A stretch of 64,000 nt of DNA from Flavobacteriales bacterium (GTDB lineage: Bacteria > Bacteroidota > Bacteroidia > Flavobacteriales_F > PHOS-HE28): the NCBI GenBank assembly GCA_016788205.1, contig JAEUTA010000009.1:124001-188000 (forward strand), written 5' to 3'. Under the pieces are notes generated by a model. It worked only from the letters and a program-made list of their open reading frames with translations. It made no database searches and was not told the origin of the DNA. Below, piece by piece: positions 56,974 to 64,000 of the stretch. The translations under genes and the position numbers were made by a program. Positions within the stretch are counted from its first letter, which is position 1, and each line of letters starts with the position of its first letter.

Positions 56974-57924
56974 TCAACTCTCCAGCAGCCCACGACCCAC
57001 CTTCCTGATCCGGCCGTCGCCTTTCATCTCGATGAAGAGCTTGTCCAGTACGCCGTTGATGAAGTTCTTGCTCTTCGGGGTGCTGTAGGCCTTGGCGATC
57101 TCGATGTATTCGTTCATCGTCACCTTCACCGGGATCTGGTCGAAGATGCGCACCTCGGTGAGGGCCATCTGCATCAGGATCATGTCGCTGAGGGCGATGC
57201 GGTCGCTTTCCCAGTTGCTGGACTTCTCGGAGATGGCCTTCTCATGCTCATCCGCGTGCTCGATGGTCTTGCGGAAGAGCGCGGAAACGAAGTCGTGGTC
57301 CTCTTTAGGATCTCGAGCGATCTCGTTCATGAACACATCGGCGGTGTCCGTGGCTCGCATTTGTTCCAAGGTGCGTTTCACCAGACTGGCCGCGAGGTCC
57401 AGATCTTCCATCCAGGCGATGCTGCGCGTCTCGAAGACCTCCTGTAGCGCCTCGTTGTTCGCGATCAGGTCGCTGAAGAACTGGATAACGAAGGCCTGAT
57501 CGCGCTTGAAGCCTTGGCCCTCCTCCTTCATGTAGGCTTGGTAGGCGTCGTTATTCTGCACCTCCCGGTAGAGGGCCGTGAAAAGTTCATGATGACCCAC
57601 CCAGCTGATCTTGCGCTTTTCGCATTCGATGCGCAACCGATCGCTCTGGGCGATGGTGAGCACCAGGCTATTGTCCACGAAACGACGGTTCGGGTCAAGG
57701 TCCTCCGGTGTGGGAAGTCGCTTTTTCTTGCGCTCTGCGAAAACGAGTTCGGCCACATGGCGCAGTTCGCCGAATACGAGCAACAACGAGAGGTAGAGAT
57801 CGTAGGTGCGTTCGATCCCGGTGAACAATTCCTTCTCGATGCGGGCCGCACTGGCGTTGTCGCTCTGCCAGTAGGCGTAGAGCGATTGGAACGTCTTGAT
57901 GCGGAGGTAACGGCGGTTGAGCAT
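56974..57924 (-). CDS. nusB: transcription antitermination factor NusB (long Bacteroidota form)
   Basis: 316 residues, about twice the E. coli protein, as usual in Bacteroidota. N-terminus MLNRRYLRIKTFQSLYAYWQSD; an inserted central region; then the conserved C-terminal NusB core SNWESDRIALSDMILMQMALTEVRIFDQIPVKVTMNEYIEIAKAYSTPKSKNFINGVLDKL. Binds boxA RNA with S10 for rRNA antitermination. First gene of the operon, 33 bp after leucine dehydrogenase, with which it may be co-transcribed. Confidence 0.95.
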   Translation of the reverse strand: MLNRRYLRIKTFQSLYAYWQSDNASAARIEKELFTGIERTYDLYLSLLLVFGELRHVAELVFAERKKKRLPTPEDLDPNRRFVDNSLVLTIAQSDRLRIECEKRKISWVGHHELFTALYREVQNNDAYQAYMKEEGQGFKRDQAFVIQFFSDLIANNEALQEVFETRSIAWMEDLDLAASLVKRTLEQMRATDTADVFMNEIARDPKEDHDFVSALFRKTIEHADEHEKAISEKSSNWESDRIALSDMILMQMALTEVRIFDQIPVKVTMNEYIEIAKAYSTPKSKNFINGVLDKLFIEMKGDGRIRKVGRGLLES

Positions 57925-57957
57925 GCGTGCGCGTGGGGCGTGGCGTGAAGATCCTGG

Positions 57958-59070
57958 TCAGAAGCGCATCCCGGCAGAGCGCATGCTGCTCACACGGTCC
58001 TCGGCGGCCTGGTTGGCAGCGAGGTACGTGGGGATACCGAGTTCGGCGCTGGCCTTGAAGATGCGCAGCGCTGTGTCGTAAATGCCTTCGGTCTGGTGCA
58101 AGGCGGCTTTGCGGTTGTAGCCTTTGCGCTCCCAAGCACAGTTGATGATGCCCCCGGCGTTGATGAGGAAATCCGGTGCGTACAGGATGCCCTTGTCCAT
58201 GACCGCTTTGCCATGCACCGCCTCATTGGCGAGCTGGTTGTTGGCGGCACCGGCGATCACACTGCATTTCAGACGCTTCAAGGTGTCATCATTCACTGTA
58301 GCACCCAGTGCGCAAGGCGAGTAGATGTCCATGTCCACGTCGTAGATGGCATCGGGCTTCACCAAGGTGATGCTCGGGAACTCGGCTTTGATCGAGGCGA
58401 GCTTGTCGTCGTGGATATCGGTGAGGTAGACCTGCGCTCCATCCTTCACGAGCAGTGCCACAAGCCCTTTGCCAACATTACCAGCACCTTGGATGGCGAC
58501 TTTGCGGCCACCGAGTTGGTCGGATCCGTAGGCGGTCTTGGCGGCGGCCTTCAAGCCACAGTATACGCCGTACGCTGTAACGGGGCTGGGATCCCCGCTC
58601 CCTCCCATTTCTTCGGGCAACCCTGCGACGTATCTGGTCTCTTTCTGGATGTTCACCATCTCCGTGGTGCTCATGCCTACATCTTCCGCGGTGATGTAAC
58701 GGCCATTCAAGCTATCCACGAATTGGCCGAAACGGCGGAACATGGATTCAGTCTTCTGGGTGCGCGCATCGCCGATGATGACAGCCTTGCCGCCGCCGAG
58801 GTCCAAGCCCGCCAGGGAACTCTTGTAGGTCATGCCGCGGCTCAGGCGGAGAACGTCGTTCAGCGCTTCGGCCTCGGAAGCGTACGGCCACATGCGGGTG
58901 CCCCCTAGCGCGGGCCCCAACGTGGTGTCGTGGATGGCGATTATGGCCTTGAGGCCTGTAGCACGATCGTGGCAGAAGAGCACCTGCTCGTGATCGTGTT
59001 CCTCCATGCGGCCCAACACCAGGTCGGTGGTGGTGGCTTTGGTGCTGGTGTTGACCATGGCTGCTTTCAT
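57958..59070 (-). CDS. ldh: leucine dehydrogenase (Glu/Leu/Phe/Val dehydrogenase family)
   Basis: 370 residues. NAD-dependent deamination of branched-chain amino acids. IIAIHDTTLGPALGGTRMW, SLAGLDLGGGKAVIIGD (catalytic Lys) and YITAEDVGMSTTEMV form the active site; VAIQGAGNVGKGLVALLV is the NAD-binding GxGxxG. ATG 59068-59070 (MKAAMVNTS) used; ATG 59056-59058 is possible. Divergent from the ABC exporter; the nusB operon follows. Confidence 0.93.
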   Translation of the reverse strand: MKAAMVNTSTKATTTDLVLGRMEEHDHEQVLFCHDRATGLKAIIAIHDTTLGPALGGTRMWPYASEAEALNDVLRLSRGMTYKSSLAGLDLGGGKAVIIGDARTQKTESMFRRFGQFVDSLNGRYITAEDVGMSTTEMVNIQKETRYVAGLPEEMGGSGDPSPVTAYGVYCGLKAAAKTAYGSDQLGGRKVAIQGAGNVGKGLVALLVKDGAQVYLTDIHDDKLASIKAEFPSITLVKPDAIYDVDMDIYSPCALGATVNDDTLKRLKCSVIAGAANNQLANEAVHGKAVMDKGILYAPDFLINAGGIINCAWERKGYNRKAALHQTEGIYDTALRIFKASAELGIPTYLAANQAAEDRVSSMRSAGMRF

Positions 59071-59133
59071 TTCAAAGTTCGACGGTCCCTCTTCACATGT
59101 GCGGTGGTGGAACACCGCTCCCGCCCGCCGGTC

Positions 59134-59187
59134 TACTTTTGTTCCGCTGTTCGCGTGGAAGCCTTTCCGGAGAGCGGCGCAAAAGTA
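59134..59187. promoter_or_regulatory. face-to-face -7 boxes of leucine dehydrogenase and ABC exporter
   Basis: TACTTTTG occurs on the plus strand at 59134-59141 (toward the ABC gene at 59208) and on the minus strand at 59187-59180 (toward leucine dehydrogenase at 59070). Both match TAnnTTTG exactly. If both are used, the two transcripts start toward each other and overlap by a few tens of bases at their 5' ends. -33 elements are weak. Confidence 0.4.
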
Positions 59188-59207
59188 GCACGTTCCGCCG
59201 CCCCGGC

Positions 59208-61082
59208 ATGCGACCGCTCCTCAAGCTCAACCCCTACCTGGCGAAGTATCGCTGGCATTTGCTGCTAGGGACGGTGTTCATCATACTGAGCAACCTTTTC
59301 GCGGTGTATTCTCCGCAGGTGGTACGCGAGGCGATCGACCTTATCGCTCAAGGCATCGCCCAAGCCGAACGCTCGCCTGCGGAACGTGTGCTACCCGTGC
59401 CGGAGACCTTGCAGCTCTGGGTGGGATGGACGGGGCTTGACCTACAAAGCCGCCTGAACGACCTGCGCGATACCGACAGCATCAAAGCGACCGTGGTGTG
59501 GTGCGCCGGTCTGCTGGCCATCCTTTATCTGATCTTCTCCCTGCTTAAAGGTTTCTTCATGTTCCTGATGCGGCAGACGATAATCGTGGTGAGCCGGCTC
59601 ATCGAATACGATTTGAAGAACCGGATCTATGCCCACTATCAGCAGCTGGATCGCGCTTTCTACAAACGGAACAGCACCGGCGACCTCATGAATCGCATCA
59701 GCGAGGATGTGGGCAAGGTTCGGATGTACCTGGGCCCGGCCATCATGTATACCATCGGCCTCGTGGTGTTGTTCATCCTCTGTATCATTTTCATGCTGCG
59801 GGTGAACGTGGAGATGACCCTCTGGACATTGGCTCCCCTGCCCATCATGAGCATCATCATCTACCGGGTGAGCGATGTGATGAACCGGCGCAGTATGGAC
59901 GTTCAAGTGCAGCAAAGCCGGTTGAGCACCTTGGCGCAGGAGAGCTTCAGCGGCGTGCGTGTGCTGAAGTCGTACGCCAAGGAGGCCATGGCCGTGGAGC
60001 GCTTCGCCGAAGCTGCCGCCGACTACCGCACCCGCAGTATGGCCCAGGCCAAGGTGGATGCCCTCTTCATGCCGGCCATCATGCTGCTCATCGGGCTCAG
60101 TACCGTGATCACCATTTTCGTTGGCGGCAAGAAATTGATCGACGGTGACCCTACCGTGACGGTGGGTAACATCGCCGAGTTCGTGATCTACGTGAACATG
60201 CTCACCTGGCCGTTCGCGTCGGTGGGTTGGGTCACCTCGCTGATCCAGCAGGCTTCCGCAAGCATGGTGCGCATCAACGAATTCCTGGAGACAACACCTG
60301 CCGTCCGTTCTGAAGGGGATGACCTCTCCGAGGTGAAAGGCGCCATCACCTTCCGCAACGTGAGTTTTACCTACCCCGATACCGGCATCAAGGCTCTGGA
60401 GGATGTCTCTTTCCATGTCCCGGCGGGTGGTACGCTCGCTATCGTTGGGCACACGGGGTGTGGCAAGAGCACCATGGCCGAACTCATCGGCCGGGTCTAT
60501 GATGCCACTGCAGGCGAGGTGCTGATCGATGAAGTGCCAATCCGCCGGGTGGCGCTGGCGAAATTGCGTGACCAACTGGGGTTCGTTCCACAGGAGGTGC
60601 TGCTCTTCAGTGACAGTATCCGCAATAACATCGCCTTCGGACTGGACGGAGCGGTGGACGATGCACGCATACACGAAGCGGCGCGGAAAGCACGGATCCA
60701 CGATGATATCATGGGGTTCGCCCAAGCTTACGATACCCAAGTGGGCGAACGCGGCATCACCTTGAGCGGTGGCCAGAAACAGCGCGTCAGTATCGCCCGG
60801 GCCATCATCACCGAACCACGCATACTCTTGTTCGATGATGCGCTGAGTGCGGTGGATACGGCCACCGAGGAAGCCATCCTTCGGGAACTGCGAGCCGTGA
60901 TGAAGGGGCGTACCACCGTGATCATCAGTCACCGGATAAGCGCTGTGCGCGATGCCGACCACATCCTGGTGTTGGAGAACGGCCGTGTAGCCGAGCAAGG
61001 GGGCCACGGGGAGTTACTCGCGCACACCGGAATCTACGCGCGCATGCACGAGGAGCAGCTTTTGGAGGAGGCGCAGGGGTAG
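59208..61082 (+). CDS. ABC exporter, fused membrane and ATPase domains (MdlA/MsbA-like)
   Basis: 624 residues. Six-helix type I exporter domain (1-330; RWHLLLGTVFIILSNLFAVYSP, DRAFYKRNSTGDLMNRISEDVGKVR), then the ATPase: Walker A GHTGCGKST near residue 417, Q-loop FVPQEVLLF, signature LSGGQKQRVSIARAI, Walker B RILLFDDALSAVD and H-loop ISHRIS. Has DD where most ABC proteins have DE, as seen in the MdlA subgroup. Substrate unknown (lipid or drug-like). ATG 59208 starts just before the first helix. Confidence 0.92.
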   Translation: MRPLLKLNPYLAKYRWHLLLGTVFIILSNLFAVYSPQVVREAIDLIAQGIAQAERSPAERVLPVPETLQLWVGWTGLDLQSRLNDLRDTDSIKATVVWCAGLLAILYLIFSLLKGFFMFLMRQTIIVVSRLIEYDLKNRIYAHYQQLDRAFYKRNSTGDLMNRISEDVGKVRMYLGPAIMYTIGLVVLFILCIIFMLRVNVEMTLWTLAPLPIMSIIIYRVSDVMNRRSMDVQVQQSRLSTLAQESFSGVRVLKSYAKEAMAVERFAEAAADYRTRSMAQAKVDALFMPAIMLLIGLSTVITIFVGGKKLIDGDPTVTVGNIAEFVIYVNMLTWPFASVGWVTSLIQQASASMVRINEFLETTPAVRSEGDDLSEVKGAITFRNVSFTYPDTGIKALEDVSFHVPAGGTLAIVGHTGCGKSTMAELIGRVYDATAGEVLIDEVPIRRVALAKLRDQLGFVPQEVLLFSDSIRNNIAFGLDGAVDDARIHEAARKARIHDDIMGFAQAYDTQVGERGITLSGGQKQRVSIARAIITEPRILLFDDALSAVDTATEEAILRELRAVMKGRTTVIISHRISAVRDADHILVLENGRVAEQGGHGELLAHTGIYARMHEEQLLEEAQG

Positions 61083-61087
61083 CCTGA

Positions 61088-61118
61088 TTTGGAAAGTCCG
61101 GAGAGCCTGCTATATTTG
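61088..61118 (+). promoter_or_regulatory. consensus Bacteroidota promoter for the PUR gene
   Basis: TTTG (61088-61091), 19-bp spacer, TATATTTG (61111-61118): exact -33 and -7 consensus with ideal spacing. Predicted start about 61125, giving a roughly 30-nt leader. Confidence 0.8.
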
Positions 61119-61153
61119 GTTGGGCCTAAGGGAAGTATAAGGCCGCCACCACC

Positions 61154-61504
61154 ATGCAGGACGATCGCGAGGACGTATTCTCCAAAGCCGTTCGCGCCGG
61201 AAAGCGGACCTATTTCTTCGATGTGAAGAGCACGCGAGGGAAAGACCTCTACCTCACCATCACGGAGAGCAAGAAGCACACCCACGAAGATGGGACGGCC
61301 CACTACGACAAGCACAAGATATTCCTCTACAAGGAGGATTTCGACAAGTTCATGGACGGCCTGCGCGATGCCTTCGACGAGATCGACCGCTTGCGCAGCT
61401 CGGGTGAATACATGCGTGATGAGCCCGCAGCACCCCGGCCAGATGATGACAGACCGGGTTTCACGGACGTGAATTTCGAGGATCTGGATAGAAAGGACAT
61501 CTGA
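61154..61504 (+). CDS. PUR-alpha-like nucleic-acid-binding protein (DUF3276)
   Basis: 116 residues. Single PUR repeat: DVFSKAVRAGKRTYFFDVKSTRGKDLYLTITESKK, then HKIFLYKEDFDKFMDGLRDAFDEIDRL, followed by an acidic disordered tail. Bacteroidota members bind single-stranded RNA/DNA in vitro as dimers; the cellular role is open. Own strong consensus promoter; likely highly expressed. Confidence 0.92.
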   Translation: MQDDREDVFSKAVRAGKRTYFFDVKSTRGKDLYLTITESKKHTHEDGTAHYDKHKIFLYKEDFDKFMDGLRDAFDEIDRLRSSGEYMRDEPAAPRPDDDRPGFTDVNFEDLDRKDI

Positions 61505-61531
61505 GGTCGTCCTCTTTTCGTCGAACGTCCA

Positions 61532-61560
61532 TTGCCAGTCGTTCTGACGACCTACTTTTG
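61532..61560 (+). promoter_or_regulatory. putative kup promoter
   Basis: TTG (61532-61534), 18-bp spacer, TACTTTTG (61553-61560). Good -7 and near-consensus spacing. It leaves a leader of about 95 nt before the kup ATG at 61665; no riboswitch of known type was recognised in it. Confidence 0.55.
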
Positions 61561-61664
61561 CCACCGTTCTCCGGTCCTTTGTGCCCCTTCACCCTTCATC
61601 GGAACGTTGCGGCCCGTGTTCTGCGTAACACGGTGCCTGCCGGGCACCCCCCACTCGTGATCTT

Positions 61665-63668
61665 ATGAGCATCGATCAGCGCAACCAGCGCGTCACTGCA
61701 GCCGGGCTGCTCGTGGCGTTGGGCATCATCTATGGTGATATCGGCACCTCGCCGCTGTACGTGATGAAGTCCATCCTCGGCGAACGTCCCATCACCGAAC
61801 TGCTCGTGTTGGGCGGGATCAGTTGTGTGGTATGGACGTTGACCATACAGACCACCATCAAGTACATCTTCCTCACCCTACGCGCGGACAACCGGGGCGA
61901 AGGTGGCATCTTCTCGCTCTATGCCCTCGTGCGTCGTTATGCATGGTGGGCCTTCATCCCCGCCACCATCGGGGCCGCCACCATGATGGCGGATGGCATC
62001 ATCACCCCGCCCATCTCCGTGAGCAGCGCCGTGGAGGGCTTGGTGAACGTGCACGGGCTGGAACGGATCTTCCTGCCCGGCAGCAACATCACCGTTGCGG
62101 TGGTGGTCGTCATCCTTTCCGGTATCTTCATATTCCAACGTTTCGGTACCAAGGTGGTGGGCACCGCGTTCGGACCTGTCATGGGCATCTGGTTCAGCAT
62201 GCTCTTCGTACTGGGCCTTTCTTTCGTGCTGAAGTATCCCGACGTGCTGCGCGCCCTGAGCCCGCATTACGCGATTCAATTGCTTACGGAGTACCCAGGA
62301 GGGTTCTGGTTGCTGGGTGGGGTGTTCCTCTGCACCACGGGAGCCGAAGCACTCTACAGCGATCTGGGACACTGCGGCCGGAAGAACATACAAGGCAGTT
62401 GGGGCTTCGTGAAGGCCGCGTTGATCATGAATTATATGGGCCAGGGCGCTTGGGCCTTGCACGAGAGCGGTGGTGTGCTCGATGGCAAGAACCCGTTCTA
62501 TTCGCTCATGCCCGGTTGGTTCCTGCTCCCAGGCGTCATCATCGCCACGTTGGCTACCATCATCGCCAGCCAAGCGGTGATCACCGGCAGTTTCACGCTG
62601 ATCAGCGAGGCCATCAGCATGAATTTCTGGCCCCGGGTGAAGATCAAGTTCCCCAGTGATGTACGCGGCCAGATCTACATCCCCAGCGTGAACTGGATGC
62701 TGTGGATCGGTTGCGTGGCCCTGATGCTCACCTTCCGCGAAAGCGCGGAGTTGGAGCATATCTACGGCTTCTTCATCACCCTTACCATGGGCATGACCAC
62801 CATCCTCATGGGCATCTGGCTGCGCTATGTGCGCCATTGGGCATGGCCCTTGGTGATCCTCATCCTTGCGGTTTTCGCCACCATGGAGATCTCCTTCCTC
62901 ATCGCCAATAGTGTGAAGGTGATGCACCGGCTCAGCTTCGTGCTGGTGGTGCTGGGGTTGCTCAACATGATGTTGATGTGGTTCAAGGCCCGGAAGATCA
63001 CCAACAAGTACCTCGATTTCCGCGACCTGAACGATTACGCTCAGGTGATCACGGACCTGAGCAAGGACAAGGACATACCCAAGTTCGCCACGCACCTGGT
63101 GTACCTGACCAAAGCCAATAGCCCGGTGAACGTGGAGCGCAAGATCCTCGACTCCATCCTGCGCCGGAGACCGAAACGCGCCGATGTGTACTGGTTCCTG
63201 CACGTGAACTGGACCGATGAACCGTACACCATGGAGTATCGCATCAAGGAACTGGTGGATGACAAGGTGATCCGCGTGGACTTCAACCTCGGTTTCCGCG
63301 TGCAGCCGCGTATCAACATGCTCTTCAAGCAAGTGCTGCAGGAGATGGTGGAATGCGACCAGCTGGAGTTCCGCAGCAAGTACGAATCCCTGAGCAAACG
63401 CGATTTCGCCGCTGATATACGCTACGTGCTCATGGAGCGCTTCCTCTCCGTGGAGAACGAGTTGAGCGTTGCGGACGACGTGTTGCTGGACACGTATTTC
63501 TTCATCAAACGCTTTGCGTTGAGCGACCAGACCGCCTTCGGCCTGGACCACACGGATACGGTGGTGGAATACGTGCCTTTGGTACTTAGCGAACCCGAGG
63601 TGCTGCCGCTGAAGCGATTGGGTGGCCCACCGCCGCCGCCGCCTGCTGAGCTGTCCGGGGCGCATTGA
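61665..63668 (+). CDS. kup: Kup-type potassium uptake protein
   Basis: 667 residues, about 12 membrane helices (20-450) plus a cytoplasmic C-terminal domain. GIIYGDIGTSPLYVMKSI is the family signature (with the conserved Asp and Tyr), followed by RADNRGEGGIFSLYALVRR, GDGIITPPISVSSAVEG-type stretch (here MADGIITPPISVSSAVEGL) and TGAEALYSDLGHCGRKNIQGSW. Proton-coupled K+ import at the inner membrane. The tail ends in a proline run (GGPPPPPPAELSG). In other bacteria such transporters can be c-di-AMP-controlled; nothing here shows it. Confidence 0.95.
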   Translation: MSIDQRNQRVTAAGLLVALGIIYGDIGTSPLYVMKSILGERPITELLVLGGISCVVWTLTIQTTIKYIFLTLRADNRGEGGIFSLYALVRRYAWWAFIPATIGAATMMADGIITPPISVSSAVEGLVNVHGLERIFLPGSNITVAVVVVILSGIFIFQRFGTKVVGTAFGPVMGIWFSMLFVLGLSFVLKYPDVLRALSPHYAIQLLTEYPGGFWLLGGVFLCTTGAEALYSDLGHCGRKNIQGSWGFVKAALIMNYMGQGAWALHESGGVLDGKNPFYSLMPGWFLLPGVIIATLATIIASQAVITGSFTLISEAISMNFWPRVKIKFPSDVRGQIYIPSVNWMLWIGCVALMLTFRESAELEHIYGFFITLTMGMTTILMGIWLRYVRHWAWPLVILILAVFATMEISFLIANSVKVMHRLSFVLVVLGLLNMMLMWFKARKITNKYLDFRDLNDYAQVITDLSKDKDIPKFATHLVYLTKANSPVNVERKILDSILRRRPKRADVYWFLHVNWTDEPYTMEYRIKELVDDKVIRVDFNLGFRVQPRINMLFKQVLQEMVECDQLEFRSKYESLSKRDFAADIRYVLMERFLSVENELSVADDVLLDTYFFIKRFALSDQTAFGLDHTDTVVEYVPLVLSEPEVLPLKRLGGPPPPPPAELSGAH

Positions 63669-63830
63669 TAGATGCTTCCTATAGCGCCTTCACGCCACAC
63701 TTCTCTGTTCAAAACTCGCCGAGTTACCAACATGGCCGAAGCGTGGTTGCACCTGTTCTTTGTGTCCGTTAACCGTTGACCCAACGTTTATTCAAGGTCC
63801 GGATAACACCAACTAAGAACACCTGCGAGC
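63669..63830. other. kup-parA spacer
   Basis: 162 bases without a gene. Contains TTTG at 63759-63762 but no -7 box at proper distance, and no parS-like 16-mer palindrome. A small GTTAACCGTTGACCCAACG stretch (63768-63786) has CGTT/AACG symmetry and could be an operator for ParA-type autoregulation; weak. Confidence 0.3.
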
Positions 63831-64000
63831 ATGGCCAAGATCATCTCCATCGTGAACCAGAAAGGCGGCGTGGGCAAGACCACCACCGCCATCAACCTCG
63901 CTGCTAGCCTGGGCGTATTGGAGCGCCGAACCCTGTTGGTGGACGCCGATCCGCAGGCGAACGCGACCAGTGGCGTGGGCCTGGACCCGCGTACGGTGAA
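63831..64000 (+). CDS. parA: ParA/Soj chromosome-partitioning ATPase, 3' end outside window
   Basis: 56 complete codons visible. [20 protein letters not shown] carries the deviant Walker A (KGGVGKTT) and [14 protein letters not shown] is the A' motif, both diagnostic of ParA/Soj. Chromosomal parA is normally followed by parB; that would lie beyond the right edge. The start ATG 63831 is the family's usual N-terminus. Confidence 0.93.
   Translation, partial: MAKIISIVNQKGGVGKTTTAINLAASLGVLERRTLLVDADPQANATSGVGLDPRTV

Noticed and set aside
63669..63830. Possible origin or parS site before parA
   Set aside because: No DnaA box and no 16-bp parS-like palindrome in this spacer.

Overview
The window is a chromosomal segment of a Bacteroidota bacterium, most likely a relatively GC-rich relative of Flavobacteriales. 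Four large secreted proteins end in type IX secretion (T9SS) type-A sorting domains. The set also contains the Bacteroidota-style NusB (316 aa), a PUR/DUF3276 protein, leucine dehydrogenase and a sugar MFS/ROK pair. Promoters fit the Bacteroidota TTTG / TAnnTTTG type and purine-rich Shine-Dalgarno sequences are not evident. Coding density is high: no gene-free stretch exceeds about 260 bases. I see no rRNA, tRNA, CRISPR array, insertion sequence or prophage module.

Layout. 1-8.9 kb: a TPR lipoprotein running in from the left edge, a small secreted protein, an outer-membrane barrel, a BaiN/HI0933-type flavoprotein, a T9SS endonuclease I, then the translation operon thrS-infC-rpmI-rplT (minus strand) and a TPR protein. 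8.9-15.3 kb: DoxX, a three-gene glycosyltransferase operon (GT39-like membrane enzyme, GT2, and a STELLO/DUF288-like enzyme), then a HerA-type ATPase coupled to an endonuclease/exonuclease/phosphatase lipoprotein. 15.3-26 kb: a YugP-type zinc peptidase, an LPP20-like lipoprotein, an SRPBCC-GyrI fusion, a dipeptide epimerase, a TPR protein, gyrA and clpC. 26-36.7 kb: an XRE regulator facing an array of palindromic operators and a 1383-residue T9SS beta-helix protein, another T9SS protein, small envelope proteins, and an operon of a soluble DUF2723-like protein, an ECF sigma factor and a membrane-bound putative anti-sigma factor.

36.7-49.2 kb reads as a glycoprotein N-glycan catabolic region: N4-(beta-GlcNAc)-asparaginase, sugar MFS transporter, ROK sugar kinase, GH92 alpha-mannosidase, GH2 beta-mannosidase and CutC, with a large CUB-like T9SS surface protein inside it and no SusC/SusD pair. 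49.3-64 kb returns to housekeeping: a TPR histidine kinase, a DEAD-box helicase, periplasmic folding/redox proteins, an acyltransferase, a DEDDh exonuclease, the nusB-DUF1573-yajC-coaE operon, leucine dehydrogenase, an ABC exporter, the PUR protein, the Kup potassium transporter and the start of parA at the right edge.

The least expected signals are: four regularly spaced (about 21 bp) inverted repeats CTTGC-N7-GCAAG in front of the XRE gene; a recurrent arrangement in which a -7 promoter box lies only 4-6 nt before the start codon, predicting leaderless mRNAs; a stand-alone soluble copy of the C-terminal part of DUF2723 glycosyltransferases next to a sigma/anti-sigma pair; and a STELLO-like glycosyltransferase in a bacterium.
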